A stretch of 15,628 nt of DNA from Thermoleophilia bacterium. Its GTDB lineage: Bacteria > Actinomycetota > Thermoleophilia > Gaiellales > JAICJC01. The DNA lies in assembly GCA_025928435.1 (NCBI GenBank), contig JAICJM010000085.1, positions 1-15,628 of the forward strand, in the 5' to 3' direction. The notes below the pieces were generated by a model. It made no database searches, was not told where the DNA came from, and worked only from the letters and a program-made list of their open reading frames with translations. Position 1 is the first letter of the stretch, and the number at the start of each line of letters is the position of its first letter. The translations under genes were made by a program, and so were the position numbers. Of the stretch, positions 12,847-15,628 are shown one piece after another.

Positions 12847-13352
12847 TCATCGCCACGCGCGGGTGGTCCCCCGGGATCACCCTGGTGTTCGCGGGCCACG
12901 AGCGCCCGCATTCCAGGCCCCTGCTCCGCACCGGGCAGCACGGCGAACCCGAGCCGCGCGTAGTAGGGCGCGTTCCAGGGGATGTCGCGGAACGTCGTCA
13001 GGGTGAGCGCCGGCCGTCCGGCCTCTCGGGCGGTCCCGGCGATGTGCTCGATCAGGGCCGCGCCGATGCCGCGGCCCGCCTGGGCCGGGTCGACGCTCAC
13101 CTGCTCGATGTGGGGGCAGCCGTCGACCTCCGCCGCGAGCAGGTAGGCGATCGGCTCGCCGTCCTCCGCCGCCACCCACGCCCTGCCCGCCGCGCGGTAC
13201 TCCTCGAGCTCCTCCGGGATACCCGGGTCGTCGGCCGCGATCTCCGGCATGCCGTGGGCGGCGAACGCCTCCCCGGCCCGGCGCTCGATCTCGACCAGGA
13301 GCGGGAGGTCGGCGGGCGCGGCCGGGCGGATCGTTACGCCTCGAGCAGCCAC
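12573..13352 (-). CDS. GNAT-family N-acetyltransferase
   Basis: From GTG 13352 the frame encodes 259 aa. The GNAT domain covers about residues 6-156: VTIRPAAPADLPLLVEIE, a GRAWVAAEDGEPIAYLL strand, then HIEQVSVDPAQAGRGIGAAL (81-100) holding the acetyl-CoA P-loop QAGRGIG, and WNAPYYARLGF (126-136). The acceptor is unknown. GGAG lies 8 nt upstream and the start overlaps the kinase-like gene by 19 nt. After about residue 169 the frame continues for 90 codons antisense to the hydrolase 3' end. That tail has no GNAT character and may reflect a lost stop or a nearby frameshift. The functional protein probably ends near 12846-12880. Confidence 0.82.
   Translation of the reverse strand: MAARGVTIRPAAPADLPLLVEIERRAGEAFAAHGMPEIAADDPGIPEELEEYRAAGRAWVAAEDGEPIAYLLAAEVDGCPHIEQVSVDPAQAGRGIGAALIEHIAGTAREAGRPALTLTTFRDIPWNAPYYARLGFAVLPGAEQGPGMRALVAREHQGDPGGPPARGDDQTARMNVAAGSASDAPITAPSRGPPGTRNEWSPPVTSTWCARGPSRAITAASRSGRANVSRDPCRKSIGAGTASRCASRIFSGRPGGCSG
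12861..12882 (+). terminator. Possible terminator hairpin of the hydrolase gene
   Basis: GGGTGGTCCC (12861-12870) can pair with GGGATCACCC (12873-12882) over ten positions, including one G-U wobble that works only in the plus-strand RNA; the two-base turn means the innermost pair opens. It lies 15 nt after the hydrolase stop but within the GNAT reading frame. No U-tract follows. Confidence 0.35.
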
Positions 13353-14135
13353 CGCGCTGTCTCCACGTGCTGCGGCCCGCCGCCTTCGAACATCCACGCG
13401 ACGGTCTGGCCGATCGTCCAGCCGCGCGCCCGCTCGCGGTCGAGGCCGAGCTCGGACGTGAGCCGGTCGAGCCGCGCCAGCACGGCCCGGCGGGACTGGC
13501 CGAACTCGTATGACCGCACGATCGGCGCGACGGCGAACTCGCGCTCGCCGACGAGGGGCTTGGGGTCGATCGCAAGCCACGGCTCGCGCCCGGCGGCGAG
13601 CACGTTGTCGCCGTGCAGGTCCTGGTGCAAGAGCACCTGCTCCCCCTGCGAGGGCGCGAGCGACGCGAGCGCGTCCAGGGCGGCGTCGAGCAGCCGCCGC
13701 TCGAAGGGCCGTCCCCGCCCGCTCCCACCCGTCCGGCAGGTAGGAGACCCACCGGGCGGCCTCGTCGGCCAGCGTGTGGAACGGCTCGCCGGCGGGCACC
13801 CACAGCCTCGGCAGCAGGCCCACGAGCACGTCGAGCGTCGTCTCGGGCTCCGCGGCCGAAAGTGGCGTGCCGGGCTCGCACCGTTCGAGCAGCACCGCCC
13901 AGCCGTCCTCGCTGCGGTCGAGCAGGCGCACGGCGCCGTCCCCGTCCCAGAGGGCGAGCGCGCCGGCCTCGTGCTCGGCCTCCCGGTGGGGGTGGATCCG
14001 CTTGAGCACCGCCGGCGTCCCGTCGCGGAGCTGCGCCGGCGCCGCGTAGCCGCCCGCCCCGGCGGCGTAGGGCGGGCCCAGGGTCAGGCCCCAGCGGGCG
14101 CGCAGCTCGTCTAGAGCCGGTTGCGGATCGCCCAC
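13334..14135 (-). pseudogene. Aminoglycoside/hydroxyurea phosphotransferase-like kinase, frameshifted
   Basis: The N-terminal half reads from GTG 14135 (TPAVLKRIHPHREAEHEAGAL, WAVLLERCEPGTPL, WVSYLPDGWERAG). The C-terminal half reads in another frame (RPFERRLLDAALDALASL, LLHQDLHGDNVL, WLAIDPKPLVGE). HQDLHGDN is the kinase catalytic loop, and IDPKPLVGE is the metal-binding signature of the APH(6)/streptomycin 6-kinase and hydroxyurea-kinase family. Removing one base from the four-C run at 13713-13716 joins both halves into 266 aa with no break. The lesion is either a real one-base insertion or an assembly error in a homopolymer. The start overlaps the TDO gene by 25 nt and the end overlaps the GNAT gene by 19 nt, as in an operon. 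Resistance is not implied; many such kinases have unknown substrates. Confidence 0.78.
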
Positions 14136-14908
14136 AGGTCGGGGAAGGCCTGGCGGCCGATGGTGGACGCGAGGTAGTCGACGCCCGCCGAGCCGCCGGT
14201 GCCCGACTTGCGGCCGATCGTGCGCTCGACCATCTTCACGTGCCGGTAACGCCACTCCTGGACGCCCTCGTCGATGTCGACCATCCGCTCGCACACCTGG
14301 GCGCTGGCGGGGTCGGACTGGTAGACCTCGACCAGAACGTCCTGCACGGCCTGCGACGGCTCCAGGGCGGCCGCCGGGTCGCGGCCGAGCACGTCCTCGG
14401 GGATCCAGTGGCCGAGCCGGTCGAGGTGGAGCAGGAACGAGTCCCACAGGCTGCGGCGCGACATGGCCGCCTCGATCCGGTCGCGGGCGGTCCCGGCCGG
14501 GTGGTGGGAGAGCACGCCCTGGTCGCGGCCGCCGAGCACCGCCTCGAGCTCGCGGAACTGGGCCGACTGGAAGCCGCTCGCCCGCTCCAGCCGGCCGCGG
14601 AAGCTCGAGAAGCCGAGCGGCGTCATCGTCTCGAGCACGTCGATCTGGGCGACGATCGTCTTCAGGATCGTCAGGATCCGCTTCATGGTCATGAGCGCGG
14701 AGCCGCGGTCGCCGATCTCGAGCCGGTCCTGGAGCCGCTCGAACTCGTGCAGGAGCACCTTGAACCAGAGCTCGTAGACCTGGTGGATGACGATGAACAG
14801 CAGCTCATCGTGCTCGGGCCCGTCGGAGAGCGGCTCCTGGCAGGCGAGCAGCTCGTCCAGGTGCAGGTACGACGAGTAGGTGATCGCGGGATGCTCGGGC
14901 GCGGTCAC
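14111..14908 (-). CDS. kynA: Tryptophan 2,3-dioxygenase
   Basis: From GTG 14908 the product is 265 aa, normal for bacterial TDO. It catalyses the first kynurenine-pathway step, heme-dependent opening of tryptophan to N-formylkynurenine. Conserved blocks: ITYSSYLHLDELLACQ (9-24), HDELLFIVIHQVYELWFK (33-50), and RHVKMVERTIGRKSGTGGS (222-240) with proximal heme ligand His223 and substrate-binding Thr237, then GVDYL. The start lies 8 nt after the stop of the upstream flavoprotein gene, with no Shine-Dalgarno site. The stop overlaps the kinase-like gene by 25 nt. No kynurenine formamidase or kynureninase gene is in the window, so the rest of the pathway must be elsewhere. Confidence 0.95.
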   Translation of the reverse strand: MTAPEHPAITYSSYLHLDELLACQEPLSDGPEHDELLFIVIHQVYELWFKVLLHEFERLQDRLEIGDRGSALMTMKRILTILKTIVAQIDVLETMTPLGFSSFRGRLERASGFQSAQFRELEAVLGGRDQGVLSHHPAGTARDRIEAAMSRRSLWDSFLLHLDRLGHWIPEDVLGRDPAAALEPSQAVQDVLVEVYQSDPASAQVCERMVDIDEGVQEWRYRHVKMVERTIGRKSGTGGSAGVDYLASTIGRQAFPDLWAIRNRL

Positions 14909-14916
14909 TGGCCGAA

Positions 14917-15628
14917 CTATCGCACCATGGCCAGCGGGTCGGCATCGAGCCCCGGCCGCTCGCGCAGGTGCGGCAGCGGGTAGGCCGGGTCGGGGGAGTC
15001 GATCTCGCGCCCCAGCCGGTGCCCATCCCAGATCGCGTCGGCGATCAGCCGCGGCGCGACGCAGTCCCCGATCCGGTAGACGCCGCCATCGGAGGCGAGC
15101 TCGAGGTAGAGCGACTCGTCGGAGACGCGCTGGGTGACGAGCACGAAGGCGTCCGCCTCGACCGCCAACGTGTCGCCGAGCTCCGTCTCGGCGTCCGCGC
15201 CCCCGGGCCCGATCCGGGTCAGCCAGGCCTCGGCCCGCATGCCGATCCCGAGGTCGTGCAGGTGGCGGCGCAGGATCGGCCCTTCGAGCGTCTCGTCGCA
15301 CATCGGGGCCACCTTCTCGCACGAGGTGATCAGCTCGACCTCGTGCCCGCGGGAGCGGAGCAGCTCCGCCATCCCGGCCCCCATGAAGTAGCCCTCGCAG
15401 TCGAGGACGACGGCGCGCGAGCCCGGCGCCTCCTTGCCGGCGAGCATGATCTGCTCGGGCGTGAGCACGTGCGGGAGCGACGCGTCGGCGCCAGGGATGG
15501 GGCCGCGGGTGACGCCGTTTCGGCCGTCGCCGGCCCAGGCGGCGCCCGTCGCGACCACGACGAGGTCGGCGCCGGCCGCCCGCACGGCGGCGGCGTCCAT
15601 GCGCACGCCCGTCTCGATCTCGACGTTC
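14917..15628 (-). CDS. Trimethylamine/dimethylamine-dehydrogenase-like flavoprotein (C-terminal part)
   Basis: About 237 residues are visible; the gene enters from the right window edge. The part seen is the C-terminal NAD(P)/ADP-binding half of old-yellow-enzyme-type FMN/Fe-S oxidoreductases: ADLVVVATGAAW, LTPEQIMLAGKEAPGSRAVV, YFMGAGMAELLRSRGHEVEL, GPILRRHLHDLGI, and YRIGDCVAPRLIADAIWDG. TPEQ, YFM and the GHEVE strand resemble trimethylamine and dimethylamine dehydrogenases more than dienoyl-CoA reductases. The catalytic TIM barrel lies outside the window, so the substrate is open. It ends 8 nt before the TDO start and is probably the upstream gene of that operon. Confidence 0.85.
   Translation of the reverse strand, partial: NVEIETGVRMDAAAVRAAGADLVVVATGAAWAGDGRNGVTRGPIPGADASLPHVLTPEQIMLAGKEAPGSRAVVLDCEGYFMGAGMAELLRSRGHEVELITSCEKVAPMCDETLEGPILRRHLHDLGIGMRAEAWLTRIGPGGADAETELGDTLAVEADAFVLVTQRVSDESLYLELASDGGVYRIGDCVAPRLIADAIWDGHRLGREIDSPDPAYPLPHLRERPGLDADPLAMVR

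Noticed and set aside
12243..14114. 623-aa plus-strand frame downstream of the sulfotransferase
   Set aside because: Low-complexity Arg/Ala/Pro composition, overlapping the hydrolase and the antisense GNAT and kinase genes, which have real motifs.

Overview
This is a very GC-rich window of dense bacterial genes with short gaps, frequent 1-25 nt gene overlaps, GTG starts and several apparently leaderless genes. That style, plus a trehalose-sulfotransferase-like Stf0 protein, points to an actinobacterium. A Thermoleophilia-type lineage is my best guess, but no rRNA or marker gene is present to prove it. No tRNA, rRNA, CRISPR array, transposase or phage gene is visible.

Layout. (1) 1-1042, minus strand: the N-terminus of a cupin protein, a 33-nt repeated palindrome, and an ArsR-type repressor overlapping an SRPBCC/AHSA1 protein. 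The repressor promoter has a palindrome inside its spacer. (2) 1075-2157: a class I methyltransferase (+) converging on, and overlapping, a TatA-like translocase subunit (-). (3) 2327-3907: a secreted Vgb-like beta-propeller fused to a cupredoxin-like domain, ended by a strong hairpin. (4) 3915-6439, minus: a divergent HAL/PAL-family protein overlapping an ornithine cyclodeaminase/mu-crystallin protein. (5) 6480-7830, plus: a good promoter, a sulfite-oxidase-family molybdoenzyme and a coupled 71-aa protein of unknown function. (6) 7850-9894: a second copy of the 33-nt palindrome, then a minus-strand SBP56 (methanethiol oxidase family) gene with a 4-nt-overlapping membrane protein. (7) 10024-12846, plus: a sulfatase, an Stf0-type sulfotransferase and an alpha/beta hydrolase, each with a -10-like hexamer placed for leaderless transcription. 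(8) 12573-15628, minus: the C-terminal part of a trimethylamine-dehydrogenase-like flavoprotein, tryptophan 2,3-dioxygenase, a frameshifted antibiotic-kinase-like gene and a GNAT acetyltransferase, all overlapping or nearly touching.

How the genes may work together. Four neighbours concern sulfur: sulfite oxidase family, SBP56, sulfatase and sulfotransferase. They may form a loose organosulfur/sulfate-ester neighbourhood, although they lie in separate transcription units. The HAL-like/OCD-like pair is the least conventional part: the HAL-like protein lacks the standard Ala-Ser-Gly prosthetic-group motif, has a one-residue-shorter loop reading Gly-Ser-Gly, and has no normal start codon at its homology-predicted N-terminus. 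The consistent spacing of TANNNT-like hexamers 6-7 nt before start codons on both strands is the clearest regulatory pattern.
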